The notes under the pieces were generated by a model that was not told the DNA's origin, ran no database searches, and saw only the letters and a program-made list of their open reading frames with translations. 64,000 bases of DNA from Mesoterricola silvestris (GTDB taxonomy: Bacteria > Acidobacteriota > Holophagae > Holophagales > Holophagaceae), in contig NZ_AP027080.1 in the NCBI RefSeq assembly GCF_030295405.1, forward strand, positions 1,736,001 to 1,800,000. The letters run 5' to 3'. Position numbers and translations under genes: made by a program. This document shows positions 8,518 through 15,954 of this stretch, piece after piece (position 1 is the stretch's first letter; each line of letters begins with the position of its first letter).

Positions 8518-9176
8518 TCCGCCTGGGGGTGGTGGACTCCACCCAGGCCTTCCTGGAGCGCCACCCCGAACTGGGCTGCTGCGCCGTCCTGGCCGGGGAG
8601 CAGCTCAAGGGCCAGGGCCAGGCCGGCAACGCGTGGGTGAGCCGCCCCGGGGCCGGCCTCTGGCTCAGCGCCTGCCTGCCCGCGCCCCGGGTCCCCCCCG
8701 GCCTCCTCCTGCAGCGGGCCATGGCGGCCGTCCTGGAGGTCCTGGAGCCCGCCGGCGCCCCCCTGGGCCTCAAGTGGCCCAACGACCTCGTGGGGCGCAG
8801 GGAGGGCCGCCTGGTGAAGCTGGGCGGCATCATCGGCCAGGCCAAGGGCGACCGGGTCCTCCTGGGCCTGGGCCTCAACCTCACGGAGGCCCCCGCCATT
8901 CCGGAACGGGCCATCCCCCCCGCCTGCCTCCGGGACCTGGCCAAAGGCGGCGTGCCGGAGGCCGGCGCCCTGGCCCGGGATATCCTCGAAGCCTGGGAGG
9001 ACCTGGAGATCCCCCGGGAAGCCCCCTTCCTGTGGCCCGCCCCCGGCGACCCCATCCGGTGGGAGCAGGGCGAGGGCGTCTGCGTGGGGTGGCTGGGGGA
9101 TGGGCGCCTGCGGGTGGAACGCCCCGGGGGCGGGCACGTGGACCTGACGGCCGGGGACGTTTCGGGCCTGGCCTGA
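8502..9176 (+). CDS. birA: Biotin--[acetyl-CoA carboxylase] ligase, monofunctional
   Basis: A 224-aa protein with the biotin protein ligase catalytic fold (DSTQ near residue 12, KWPNDL, KLGGIIGQ) and a short C-terminal domain. It lacks the N-terminal helix-turn-helix of bifunctional BirA, so it should biotinylate the carboxylase carrier protein without repressing transcription. The adenylate-binding loop, usually G-R-G-R/Q-x-G-R, reads GQGQAGN, so the first conserved arginine and the last one are replaced. This could alter affinity or reaction-intermediate retention. The start codon lies inside the end of coaX. Confidence 0.88.
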   Translation: MPLPLIRLGVVDSTQAFLERHPELGCCAVLAGEQLKGQGQAGNAWVSRPGAGLWLSACLPAPRVPPGLLLQRAMAAVLEVLEPAGAPLGLKWPNDLVGRREGRLVKLGGIIGQAKGDRVLLGLGLNLTEAPAIPERAIPPACLRDLAKGGVPEAGALARDILEAWEDLEIPREAPFLWPAPGDPIRWEQGEGVCVGWLGDGRLRVERPGGGHVDLTAGDVSGLA

Positions 9177-9184
9177 AGGGCCGG

Positions 9185-9589
9185 TCAGCGGAAGGCGATT
9201 ACCGGCCCGAAGGCCGCGCGGCGGGTCCACACCAGGTACAGTTCCAGGACCAGGGCCAGCACCCCGGGCCCCAGGCCCGAAGGCGCCAGGAAGACATGGA
9301 AACAGATGATGTTCACCAGCACCGGCGCCAGCAGCGTCAGGGCCAACGGAACGAACCGGCCAACGAGCAGCATGAGCCCGGCCGCCAACTGGGTTCCCGC
9401 AACCAGCTGCATGAGGTAGCCGGTCTTCATCATGGCCCCCGCGAAGGCGGCGGCCCCCTCGGGCATGGGGGCCGTGGGCCGGGGCAGGAAGTCCAGGAAA
9501 CCGTTGAGTCCGGTGACCACGAACAGCAGGCCCAGCAGGATGCGGGCGGCGATGGGCGCGGCTTTGGAAAGAAAACGCGAAATGGGCAT
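9185..9589 (-). CDS. DoxX family membrane protein
   Basis: A 134-aa protein with about four transmembrane helices, starting with a helix after MPISRFLSKAAPIAARI. The arrangement and the GLNGFLDFLP segment resemble the DoxX/DoxX-like family, small integral membrane proteins of uncertain role that are often linked to redox or thiosulfate:quinone chemistry. It converges on birA with an 8-base gap. On its 5' side lies the two-component operon, 26 bases away and on the same strand, so it might be a distal member of that transcript. Confidence 0.75.
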   Translation of the reverse strand: MPISRFLSKAAPIAARILLGLLFVVTGLNGFLDFLPRPTAPMPEGAAAFAGAMMKTGYLMQLVAGTQLAAGLMLLVGRFVPLALTLLAPVLVNIICFHVFLAPSGLGPGVLALVLELYLVWTRRAAFGPVIAFR

Positions 9590-9615
9590 GGGGGCCTCCG
9601 CCCCTTAGATGCCGG

Positions 9616-10380
9616 TCAGACGCTTCCCTTCTCCAGCATCGCCTTCAGCCGCGCGTACCCGCTCTTGCTCACCGGCAGCCGCGTGCCGTCGTGCAGCACC
9701 GCGATCCAGCTCTCCGAGGGGGTCTGCTCCAGCCTGGCCAGGCGGTCCAGCTGGATGATGAAGCTGCGGTGGATGCGCAGGAAGCGGTTGGGGTCCAGCC
9801 TCGTCTCCAGGCTGGAGATGGTCTGCTGCTTCAGGTGGCTCTTCTCGGGGGTCTTCAGGAGGACGTAGTCGTCCTGGGCCTGCACGTAGTCCAGCTTGGC
9901 CAGGGGGATGAGGGTCACCTTCGTGCCGTCCTTGACCACGAGGCGGTCCAGGGGCCAGTCGCTTCGGGCCGCGTCGGAGAGCTCCGCGGGCTGGGGGCCC
10001 GAGGGGGCGCCCTGGTCGCAGCGGGCCTTGGCGCGCACCAGGGCCTCCTCGAAGCGCTCGGCGTCGAAGGGCTTGAGGAGGTAGTCCACGGCGTGGACCT
10101 CGAAGGCCTTGAGGGCGTGCTGGTCGTAGGCCGTGATGAAGACCACCGTGGGCTGCGGGTCCAGCAGCTCCAGGACCTCGAAGCCGTTGAGCTTGGGCAT
10201 CTGGATGTCCAGGAAGAGCAGATCGGGCTTGTGCTCCGTGGCGGCCTTGACGGCCTCGAAGCCGTTGGCGCAGCTGGCCACCACCCGGATCTCGGGGTGG
10301 ACGCCCAGGTGCTCCTGGACGATGGCCCGGGCCAGGTCCTCGTCGTCCACGATGATGGCGGTGTAGGTTCTCTCGCTCAT
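9616..10380 (-). CDS. LytTR-type response regulator
   Basis: A 254-aa response regulator. The receiver domain (about 5-125) has acidic residues D12/D13, the phospho-acceptor Asp58 in LFLDIQMPK and a Lys in LLKPF. A LytTR DNA-binding domain (about 150-250) carries the FLRIHRSFII signature. The ATG at 10380 overlaps the stop codon of the kinase gene (ATGA), so the pair is translationally coupled. The longer frame upstream is a shadow of the kinase. LytTR regulators bind pairs of short direct repeats, and a candidate pair lies at 12372-12402 upstream of this operon. Confidence 0.94.
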   Translation of the reverse strand: MSERTYTAIIVDDEDLARAIVQEHLGVHPEIRVVASCANGFEAVKAATEHKPDLLFLDIQMPKLNGFEVLELLDPQPTVVFITAYDQHALKAFEVHAVDYLLKPFDAERFEEALVRAKARCDQGAPSGPQPAELSDAARSDWPLDRLVVKDGTKVTLIPLAKLDYVQAQDDYVLLKTPEKSHLKQQTISSLETRLDPNRFLRIHRSFIIQLDRLARLEQTPSESWIAVLHDGTRLPVSKSGYARLKAMLEKGSV

Positions 10381-11435
10381 GGCTTGACCTCGCATGGAAA
10401 TACCATCCGGACCCGGTGGACCCCGTCGGTGGTGCCCGCCTCGAAACGCATGCGGTCCCCGAACCGCATCTGGAGCCGGCTGCGCACCTGGCGCTGCCCC
10501 ATGCCCAGGCCGTGCACCACCGGCGTGTCGGGATCCACGGGGTTCTCCACCCGCAGCTCCAGGACGTTGCCCTCCCTGCGGGAGGCCACGCGCACCACGC
10601 CGCCCTCCGTGAGCCCGGCGATGCCGTGCTTGATGGCGTTCTCCACCAGGGGCTGCAGGAGGAGGGCGGGGATCTCCTCGCCCAGGGTGGCGGGGTCCAG
10701 CTCCCACTGCACCTGGAGCCGGCTCCCGAAGCGGATCTGCTCGATGGAGAGGTAGGCCTTGAGGAGGTCCACCTCTTCCGAAAGGGACACCAGGCGCTTC
10801 TCCCCGAGCCTCAGGCTGCCCCGCAGGAAATCCGAGAGCAGGATGCACATGGTCCGGGCCTTGGGCGGATCGATGGTGGTCAGGGCGCTGATGGAATTCA
10901 GGCTGTTGAAGAGGAAGTGGGGGTTGAGCTGGGCCCTCAGGGCGCGCAGCTCGGCGTCCTGGGCCAGGATGCGGAACTCCGCCTCCCGGGCCTCGCTCTG
11001 CTTGCCCAGGTCCACGGCGTCCAGGAGGTAGTGGAGGGTGAGGGTGGCCAGGTAGAGCACCGCGCCGATGCCCACCAGGGTGGGCAGGGCCGCGTGGGCC
11101 CGGTGGTAGAGCCCCGTGAGCGGCGTCGCCTTGGCCAGGCACCAGGCCAGGGCCAGGCCCGCCCCGGCCCACAGGGCGGCCATGATGACCGCCGCCAGGA
11201 TCCACGCCGTCCAGTGGCTGCCCACCCGCGTGGAACGCAGGGGCAGGGCCCGGCACAGGTACCAGGAGGACAGGAACATGAAGGCGCCGCCGGCCCCCAT
11301 GGGCACCGCCAGCGCCAGGGCCTCCGCCAGGCGCCAGTCCTGGCTCATGGCCACGAAGGTGAGGAGCGCGACGATGGGGACCCACCCCAGGAGGTAGGTC
11401 CCCAGGCGCGCGCGGCTGCTGAGGATGGGATTCAC
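10377..11435 (-). CDS. LytS/YehU-type sensor histidine kinase
   Basis: A 352-aa inner-membrane kinase with four hydrophobic segments in the first 140 residues and no large periplasmic domain. This is followed by a His_kinase dimerisation region with His173 in LNPHFLFNSLNS and a HATPase domain with the N-box LVENAIKHG and the GxGMG-like GLGMGQRQV. A GTG at 11435 is the start; it lies one base after the stop of the LiaF-like gene. The absence of an extracellular sensor suggests intramembrane sensing or input from a partner such as the LiaF-like protein. Confidence 0.93.
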   Translation of the reverse strand: MNPILSSRARLGTYLLGWVPIVALLTFVAMSQDWRLAEALALAVPMGAGGAFMFLSSWYLCRALPLRSTRVGSHWTAWILAAVIMAALWAGAGLALAWCLAKATPLTGLYHRAHAALPTLVGIGAVLYLATLTLHYLLDAVDLGKQSEAREAEFRILAQDAELRALRAQLNPHFLFNSLNSISALTTIDPPKARTMCILLSDFLRGSLRLGEKRLVSLSEEVDLLKAYLSIEQIRFGSRLQVQWELDPATLGEEIPALLLQPLVENAIKHGIAGLTEGGVVRVASRREGNVLELRVENPVDPDTPVVHGLGMGQRQVRSRLQMRFGDRMRFEAGTTDGVHRVRMVFPCEVKP

Positions 11436-11436
11436 G

Positions 11437-12159
11437 TCAGTTCATTACGGTGAGGCCGCCGAACAGGACCAGTCCCGTGACGACCAGGTGGACCCTGGGG
11501 GCCTCCCCTTCGGCCGAAGGCATGGGGAGGGTCTTGTCCTCGAAGCCGCCCAGGAGCGCCGTGCCCTTCATGGAAACCGCCCAGTGCTGCGGGATCTTGA
11601 TCTCGCCCCCGCCGAACAGCACGAAGACGTCCACCCGCACCTGGTTGCCTTCGATGGTGGCCTGGCGCAGATCCAGCTCGAAGCCCCCGAAGATCGCCGT
11701 GAGCTCGCCGCCCTTGAAGTCCTGGTGGGTGACCCGGCGCTTGCTGCCGCCCAGGATGGCCGTGGCGGAAACGAAGCTGTCGTGGGCCGCCAGGTCCGGG
11801 GGCACGCCCCGGTTCTTGCGCAGGGCCTTGGTGACCAGGAAGACGCCCACCGCCACGATGAACAGGGGCCCCATGGCGCTGGCCAGGCTGTCGCTGCCGA
11901 AGTTGTGCACGAGGATGAAGGCGCCCGCGAGCATGAAGAGGTAGCCCGAGATCCCCTTTTCCGCGGAACCCCGGCTCACCTTGCCGATGCCCACGATGAT
12001 GAGCACCACGGGCCAGAGATTCAGGAAGAAGTGCTCGTTGTCGCGCACGAAGGGCAGGTTGTCCAGGGCCGCGAGGATGCCGATCACGATGATGGCGATG
12101 CCGATCCACAGGCGGGTGGACTGGGGCTGCGGGGCGGGGGTCTCATTCATCGTTTGCAT
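11437..12159 (-). CDS. LiaF-like membrane protein (cell-envelope stress)
   Basis: A 240-aa protein with about four N-terminal hydrophobic helices (residues 15-115). The C-terminal half is rich in beta strands with repeated AILGGSK, AIFGGFE, VLFGGGE, ALLGGFE and VLFGGLT turns. This is the pattern of the LiaF-type C-terminal domain (cell wall-active antibiotics response protein). In Firmicutes LiaF inhibits the LiaS kinase; here it stands directly before a LytS-type kinase, suggesting an analogous brake with a different kinase family. An alternative start is the Met at residue 4. It probably belongs to one four-gene transcript with the upstream 41-aa gene. Confidence 0.85.
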   Translation of the reverse strand: MQTMNETPAPQPQSTRLWIGIAIIVIGILAALDNLPFVRDNEHFFLNLWPVVLIIVGIGKVSRGSAEKGISGYLFMLAGAFILVHNFGSDSLASAMGPLFIVAVGVFLVTKALRKNRGVPPDLAAHDSFVSATAILGGSKRRVTHQDFKGGELTAIFGGFELDLRQATIEGNQVRVDVFVLFGGGEIKIPQHWAVSMKGTALLGGFEDKTLPMPSAEGEAPRVHLVVTGLVLFGGLTVMN

Positions 12160-12188
12160 GGATCTCTCCGGTAAAGCCTAGCAGATCA

Positions 12189-12314
12189 TCAGGAGCGGCC
12201 ACTCTTCTGAGCGCTGTTCATGGGAATGAGGGCGATGAGGGTGGGGGTGAGCAGCGCGGAGAACCACCAGAGGGCGACGGGGCAGCACTGGATGACGCCC
12301 TGTATGAATTCCAT
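12189..12314 (-). CDS. 41-aa membrane peptide leading the LiaF-like operon
   Basis: A small ORF starting MEFIQGVIQCCPVALWWFSA and ending in a basic tail (QKSGRS). It has one clear hydrophobic helix of about 20 residues and a Cys-Cys pair near the N-terminus. Support for translation is good: a GGGAGG ribosome-binding site sits 8 bases before the ATG (12323-12328), and the stop is 29 bases from the LiaF-like start. I do not recognise a family. Given its place it could be a sensor peptide or regulator of the kinase; that is inference. Confidence 0.6.
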   Translation of the reverse strand: MEFIQGVIQCCPVALWWFSALLTPTLIALIPMNSAQKSGRS

Positions 12315-12371
12315 GGTTCGAACCTCCCTGCATCCAGGCTACGGACGCCGGGGCCCCGGGGGAGGGGCCAT

Positions 12372-12402
12372 TCGGCGAACGCCGGACCCCGATCGGCGAA
12401 CG
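12372..12402 (-). promoter_or_regulatory. Direct repeat, candidate LytTR regulator site
   Basis: The decamer TCGGCGAACG occurs at 12372-12381 and 12393-12402, exactly 21 bases apart (two helical turns). On the minus strand, the direction of the operon, the units read CGTTCGCCGA and contain the GTTNG core of LytTR-type sites. The pair ends 58 bases upstream of the 41-aa ORF start, in the only intergenic gap of the operon. Confidence 0.45.
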
Positions 12403-12406
12403 GAGG

Positions 12407-13033
12407 CTATTCCCAGTCCACCCGGCCGCCGCGGCTCCGTTCCAGCCAGAGCGCGGCCAGGGCGGCCTCCCGGGCCCCGTCGGCCGTGAGGGGCAGGCGG
12501 AAGCGCAGGATGGCCTGGGCCCCCCGGAAGTCCTGGCCCAGGATCTCCGCCTCCGGGAAGGCCCCCAGCACCGAGAAGGGCAGGTGGGCCTGGCCGGCCT
12601 CGGCCGTGATGGAACCGGCGCGCCAGGCCCGGACGGCCTCCAGGAGCCCCTGCTCCCGGGCCGCGGCGATGGCCCCCTGGACCCCCTCCGTGTAGGCCCG
12701 CACCAGGCCCCCGGTGCCCAGCTTCGTGCCCCCGAACCACCGGATGCACACGGCCAGCACGTCCACCAGGCCCTCGCCCTCCAGGACCCGGAGCATGGGC
12801 GGCCCGGCGGTGCCCGAGGGCTCCCCGTCGTCGTCGGCGCCCTGGGCCCCGCCCAGCTCCCGCCAGGCGGTGCAGTGGTGGTTGGCGTCGAAGTCCCGCT
12901 TGCGCAGGCGGACCAGGATGGCCTCCCGCTCCCCGGCGTCCCCCGCGGGGTGCAGCTCGGTCAGGAAGACCGAGGCCTTCTCCCTGAACCTGTGGACGGC
13001 GGGTGCGACGGGACGCTGCATGTCTTCCAGCAT
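12407..13033 (-). CDS. yigZ: IMPACT family protein, YigZ-like
   Basis: A 208-aa protein of the YigZ/IMPACT family. The N-terminal UPF0029-type domain has F-x-T near 23-24, the DANHHC segment, DDGEPSGTAG and the VRWFGGTKLG-like motif ending in GTGGLVRAY. A small C-terminal alpha/beta domain follows. Bacterial members are of uncertain function; the eukaryotic homologue IMPACT regulates GCN2. The start may be 13033 or the Met at 13021; neither has a strong ribosome-binding site, and 13033 is just after a terminator. The gene is separated from the following LiaF-like operon by a presumed promoter region. Confidence 0.88.
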   Translation of the reverse strand: MLEDMQRPVAPAVHRFREKASVFLTELHPAGDAGEREAILVRLRKRDFDANHHCTAWRELGGAQGADDDGEPSGTAGPPMLRVLEGEGLVDVLAVCIRWFGGTKLGTGGLVRAYTEGVQGAIAAAREQGLLEAVRAWRAGSITAEAGQAHLPFSVLGAFPEAEILGQDFRGAQAILRFRLPLTADGAREAALAALWLERSRGGRVDWE

Positions 13034-13036
13034 GCC

Positions 13037-13067
13037 AAAAAAAAGCTCCCGTTTCCGGGAGCTCTTT
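13037..13067 (-). terminator. Rho-independent terminator after the hexaheme cytochrome gene
   Basis: The arms 13044-13051 and 13056-13063 form a perfect 8-bp GC-rich stem with a 4-base loop. Read on the minus strand it is followed by a run of eight T (13044 to 13037). It lies 3 bases after the stop of the cytochrome gene and just before yigZ. Confidence 0.85.
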
Positions 13068-13070
13068 TGC

Positions 13071-14522
13071 CTACTTCGTGCCGAGGTCCTGGAGGATCTT
13101 CGGATTGGGATCGTCCTGGGCCAGGATGGTGTGGCAGGTGTCGCAGTCGGCGGCGATGGTGCGGCCGTCCTTGCTGGTGTGGCTCCCGTCGTGGCAGCGG
13201 AAGCACCCGCCGTCCTGGTGCCCGATGTGGTTGGGATGGGTGCCCCAGGTGAGCTTCATCTCGGGCGAGACGTTGCGCAGGTAGGCGTCCTTCACCGCGA
13301 TGGCCGCCGCGTCCACCAGGGCCTTCTTCTCCTTGTAGACCTCGGGGTAGTTGGCCGCGTAGAAGTCCACAAGCGCCTTGGGAATGCGCGCCGCCGCGTC
13401 GTCCTGGCTCTTGTACTCCCCCTTGAGGATCTCGACGCCCTTCTTGTGGATGAAGGGGATCTCGCGGCTGACGAGGCCCTCCTGGATGCGCCGGTCCATG
13501 GCCCACTCGGGGCTCTCGAAGGCGTGGGTGGGCCGGTTGTGGCAGTCCACGCAGTCCATGCTCCGCTGGGGGAGCTTGGCGAGCTGCTCGGGAGTGAGCT
13601 TGGTGTCCGAGGAGACGTACTCCACCATCTGGCCCTTGTCGTCCCGGTAGACCACCCGGGGGATCACCTGGCGGCGCTCGTCGCCGGCCGAGTAGGTGAT
13701 GCGCTCCGAGGTGTCGATGTGGCGCCCGTGGATGCCGGTGTTGGCCTCGCCGCTGCGGCCGCCGATCTTGAGCATGAGGACGGTGATGGCGGGGGTGTTG
13801 GCGATGTCGTCGCCGTAGTGGGTCTTCACGAGGATCTTGTTGCCGTGGAACTTCTGGGGCCAGTGGCAGGACTCGCAGGTCTCCTTCGCCGGGCGCAGGC
13901 TCTCCACGGGGCTGGGGATGGGCCGGTGGTAGTTGTTGAACATCACCCCGAACAGCTGGCGCACGCCGGCGAGCTTGGCCCGCATGAAGGAGTCCGCGCC
14001 GGGGCCGATGTGGCACTGGGCGCAGCCCACCCGGGAGTGCGGCGAATCCACGAAGGCCCGGTACTCCATGATCATGGGCGTGTGGCAGGTGAGGCCGCAG
14101 AACTTGCTGGAGTCCATGTACTCCACGCCCCGCACCGTCGCCACGCCCAGCAGGGCGATGTTGAGGACGGTGGCCACCGCCACCACGGAAAGGACCTTGC
14201 GGATGTGCCGGGTGGTGAGGTCCACCTTGGGGATGACCGCGGGCTTCTCCCCGGCCTTGGTCATCCTCTTGTACTTGAGCCACATCCCGAAGGGGATGAG
14301 GAACAGCCCCACCAGGAACAGCAGGGGCAGGAGCACGAAGAGGAGGATGCCCACGTAGGGCAGCGCCGAATGCGGGCTGGCCAGCTCCCGGAACCAGGAC
14401 CACAGGAGCGTGAAGCCCGTGGCGGTCGTGAGGATGCCCGCGCAGATGCTCACCCAGTTGTCGCCGTAGAAGAAGGCGTGCCTGAACCACACCGTGAGCC
14501 TGTCTCTCCAATCCATGGTCAA
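13071..14522 (-). CDS. Membrane-anchored hexaheme cytochrome c, NapC/NirT-like
   Basis: A 483-aa protein with hydrophobic segments at about 27-43, 57-80 and 110-130, then a long periplasmic region. Five CxxCH sites are visible (CAQCH, CESCH, CVDCH, CFRCH, CDTCH). An earlier CGLTCH at 142-147 has three residues between the cysteines (CX3CH). The first three sites and the FCGLTCHTPM context resemble the NapC/NirT/NrfH quinol dehydrogenase family, which passes electrons from menaquinol to periplasmic reductases. The C-terminal three-heme extension is additional. It could serve NapA (59.4 kb), for which no dedicated NapC is seen. A dyad lies upstream at 14531-14550. AGGAG precedes the ATG. Confidence 0.88.
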   Translation of the reverse strand: MTMDWRDRLTVWFRHAFFYGDNWVSICAGILTTATGFTLLWSWFRELASPHSALPYVGILLFVLLPLLFLVGLFLIPFGMWLKYKRMTKAGEKPAVIPKVDLTTRHIRKVLSVVAVATVLNIALLGVATVRGVEYMDSSKFCGLTCHTPMIMEYRAFVDSPHSRVGCAQCHIGPGADSFMRAKLAGVRQLFGVMFNNYHRPIPSPVESLRPAKETCESCHWPQKFHGNKILVKTHYGDDIANTPAITVLMLKIGGRSGEANTGIHGRHIDTSERITYSAGDERRQVIPRVVYRDDKGQMVEYVSSDTKLTPEQLAKLPQRSMDCVDCHNRPTHAFESPEWAMDRRIQEGLVSREIPFIHKKGVEILKGEYKSQDDAAARIPKALVDFYAANYPEVYKEKKALVDAAAIAVKDAYLRNVSPEMKLTWGTHPNHIGHQDGGCFRCHDGSHTSKDGRTIAADCDTCHTILAQDDPNPKILQDLGTK

Positions 14523-14530
14523 ACTCCTAT

Positions 14531-14550
14531 TCGGACAAGATTATCCGATA
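14531..14550. promoter_or_regulatory. Inverted repeat upstream of the hexaheme cytochrome gene
   Basis: TTCGGA (14531-14536) and TCCGAT (14545-14550) form a dyad around an 8-base AT-rich spacer. It begins 9 bases upstream of the cytochrome start codon, in the 51-base gap, where a repressor could block initiation. The regulator is not identified. Confidence 0.3.
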
Positions 14551-14573
14551 TTGAACCTATTGGGAACGAGGCA

Positions 14574-15239
14574 TTAGATCACAAATTCCGGGGGGGCGCC
14601 GAGCTTCTGGAGGCTCCGGGCCAGACGGGATTCATAGCGGCCGGCCAGGTCGACGCCCGGCATCCACCGGGCCCGGTCCCAGTCCAGGGCCAGGACCCGC
14701 CCATCCGGGAGCACCTGGAAGTTGGTGGCGTTGAGGTCGGGGGCGTAGAGGCCCCAGGCGCAAAGCGCGGCGATGAGGGCGCGCACCTGGGGCAGGGCGG
14801 CGGCGTCCCAGGCGCGGGGCCAGGGCGCGCCCCCCGCGAACCGGGTGAGGAAGACCCCCTCGCAGCCCCAGAGCCGGGGCCGGAACCCCCAGCCCAGCGG
14901 CTCCACCGTGGGAAATCCTGCCTCCCACAGGGCCCGGTGCACCTGGAATTCCCGGTCGAAGCGGGCCGGGCCGGGGTAGAGGGCCGCGTTGACGTGGCGC
15001 ACCAGGCCCCCCCGGCGGTAGGGGCGGATCACCGCGTCCCCGCAGCGGAAGACGCCGCCCCGCCCGAAGGCGCCGCCCAGGGGTTCCGGCGCGCCATCCA
15101 GGTCCAGGCCGGGCACGGCCTGGAGGGTCCAGAGGCCCTCCAGCCCCGGCAGGGCCGCGGTGCGGGTCCCGGGGCCGGGGCCGGGTTCCCGCGGCGCGAA
15201 GGGCCAGGAGGGGGGCAGGGGTGGATGCATGGTCCCCAT
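14574..15239 (-). CDS. 3-deoxy-D-manno-octulosonic acid (Kdo) kinase-like protein
   Basis: A 221-aa protein resembling the KdkA/WaaP-type lipopolysaccharide kinases. It has the RPYRRGGLVRHVN segment (glycine-rich loop region), FDREFQVHRALWEAG, a catalytic-loop-like LYAPDLNATNFQV and a metal-binding LALDWDRAR. It would phosphorylate Kdo of the lipid A core in the cytoplasm, which implies a lipopolysaccharide outer membrane. The family is usually 230-245 aa; this one is slightly short. The start may be the Met at 15230. It follows aat by 4 bases on the same strand, so the two are cotranscribed. Confidence 0.75.
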   Translation of the reverse strand: MGTMHPPLPPSWPFAPREPGPGPGTRTAALPGLEGLWTLQAVPGLDLDGAPEPLGGAFGRGGVFRCGDAVIRPYRRGGLVRHVNAALYPGPARFDREFQVHRALWEAGFPTVEPLGWGFRPRLWGCEGVFLTRFAGGAPWPRAWDAAALPQVRALIAALCAWGLYAPDLNATNFQVLPDGRVLALDWDRARWMPGVDLAGRYESRLARSLQKLGAPPEFVI

Positions 15240-15243
15240 TAGA

Positions 15244-15933
15244 TCATTCTTCGGCCGTCCAGGGCCCCCGCCGCGTGGGCACCTGGAGGGCCGCGGCCAG
15301 GCGCGCCAGGAACGCGTCCCGGCCCACCACCCGGGCCCCGAGGGTCTCCAGGTTGGGGTTGGGCACCTGGCCGTCGATGAGGTGGAAGCCCCAGCCCCAG
15401 GCCCGCCGGCACAGGGCCGCGAAGGCCGCCCGGGAGGCGTAGCTCTCCAGGCTGAACATGCTCTCCCCGAAGAAGGCCGCCCCCAGCGAAACGCCGTAGA
15501 GCCCCCCGCGCAGCTCCCCGTCCCGCCAGGCCTCGAAGCTGTGGGCGTAGCCCTGGCGGTGCAGGGCCAGGTAGCCCTCCTGGATCTCCCGGGTGATCCA
15601 GGTGCCGTCCTGGCCGGCGCGCTCCACCCGGGCGCAGTGCCCGATCACCTCCGCGAAGCAGGTGTCCACGCGCACCTCGAAGGGCCGCCGCGCCAGGGCG
15701 CGGCGGGTGGACCGGGAGAGGTGCTCATCCCCCGGAAGGAGGATGGCCCGTTCCGGGGGGGACCACCACAGGATGGGGGACCCCTCGCTGTACCACGGGA
15801 AGATGCCCAGGCGGTAGGCGTTCAGGAGCCGCGGCGCCGAAAGGTCCCCCCCCACCGCCAGCAGGCCCTCGCCATCGGCCCGCCGGGGGTCGGGGAAGGC
15901 CGGTTGGGGACCGAGGCTGAAGACGGGGGCCAT
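15244..15933 (-). CDS. aat: Leucyl/phenylalanyl-tRNA--protein transferase
   Basis: A 229-aa enzyme of the N-degron pathway that adds Leu or Phe from aminoacyl-tRNA to proteins with N-terminal Arg or Lys, marking them for ClpS/ClpAP. Recognisable landmarks are the N-terminal FPDPRRADGEGLLAVGGDL, YRLGIFPWY, WWSPPERA, GGLYGVSLGAAFFGESMFS and the C-terminal LIDGQVPNPNLETLGA. Length is normal. It sits between the SpoIID-like gene (21 bases) and the Kdo kinase gene (4 bases) on one strand. Confidence 0.96.
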   Translation of the reverse strand: MAPVFSLGPQPAFPDPRRADGEGLLAVGGDLSAPRLLNAYRLGIFPWYSEGSPILWWSPPERAILLPGDEHLSRSTRRALARRPFEVRVDTCFAEVIGHCARVERAGQDGTWITREIQEGYLALHRQGYAHSFEAWRDGELRGGLYGVSLGAAFFGESMFSLESYASRAAFAALCRRAWGWGFHLIDGQVPNPNLETLGARVVGRDAFLARLAAALQVPTRRGPWTAEE

Positions 15934-15954
15934 GGGGACGGATTATCCCAGCAC

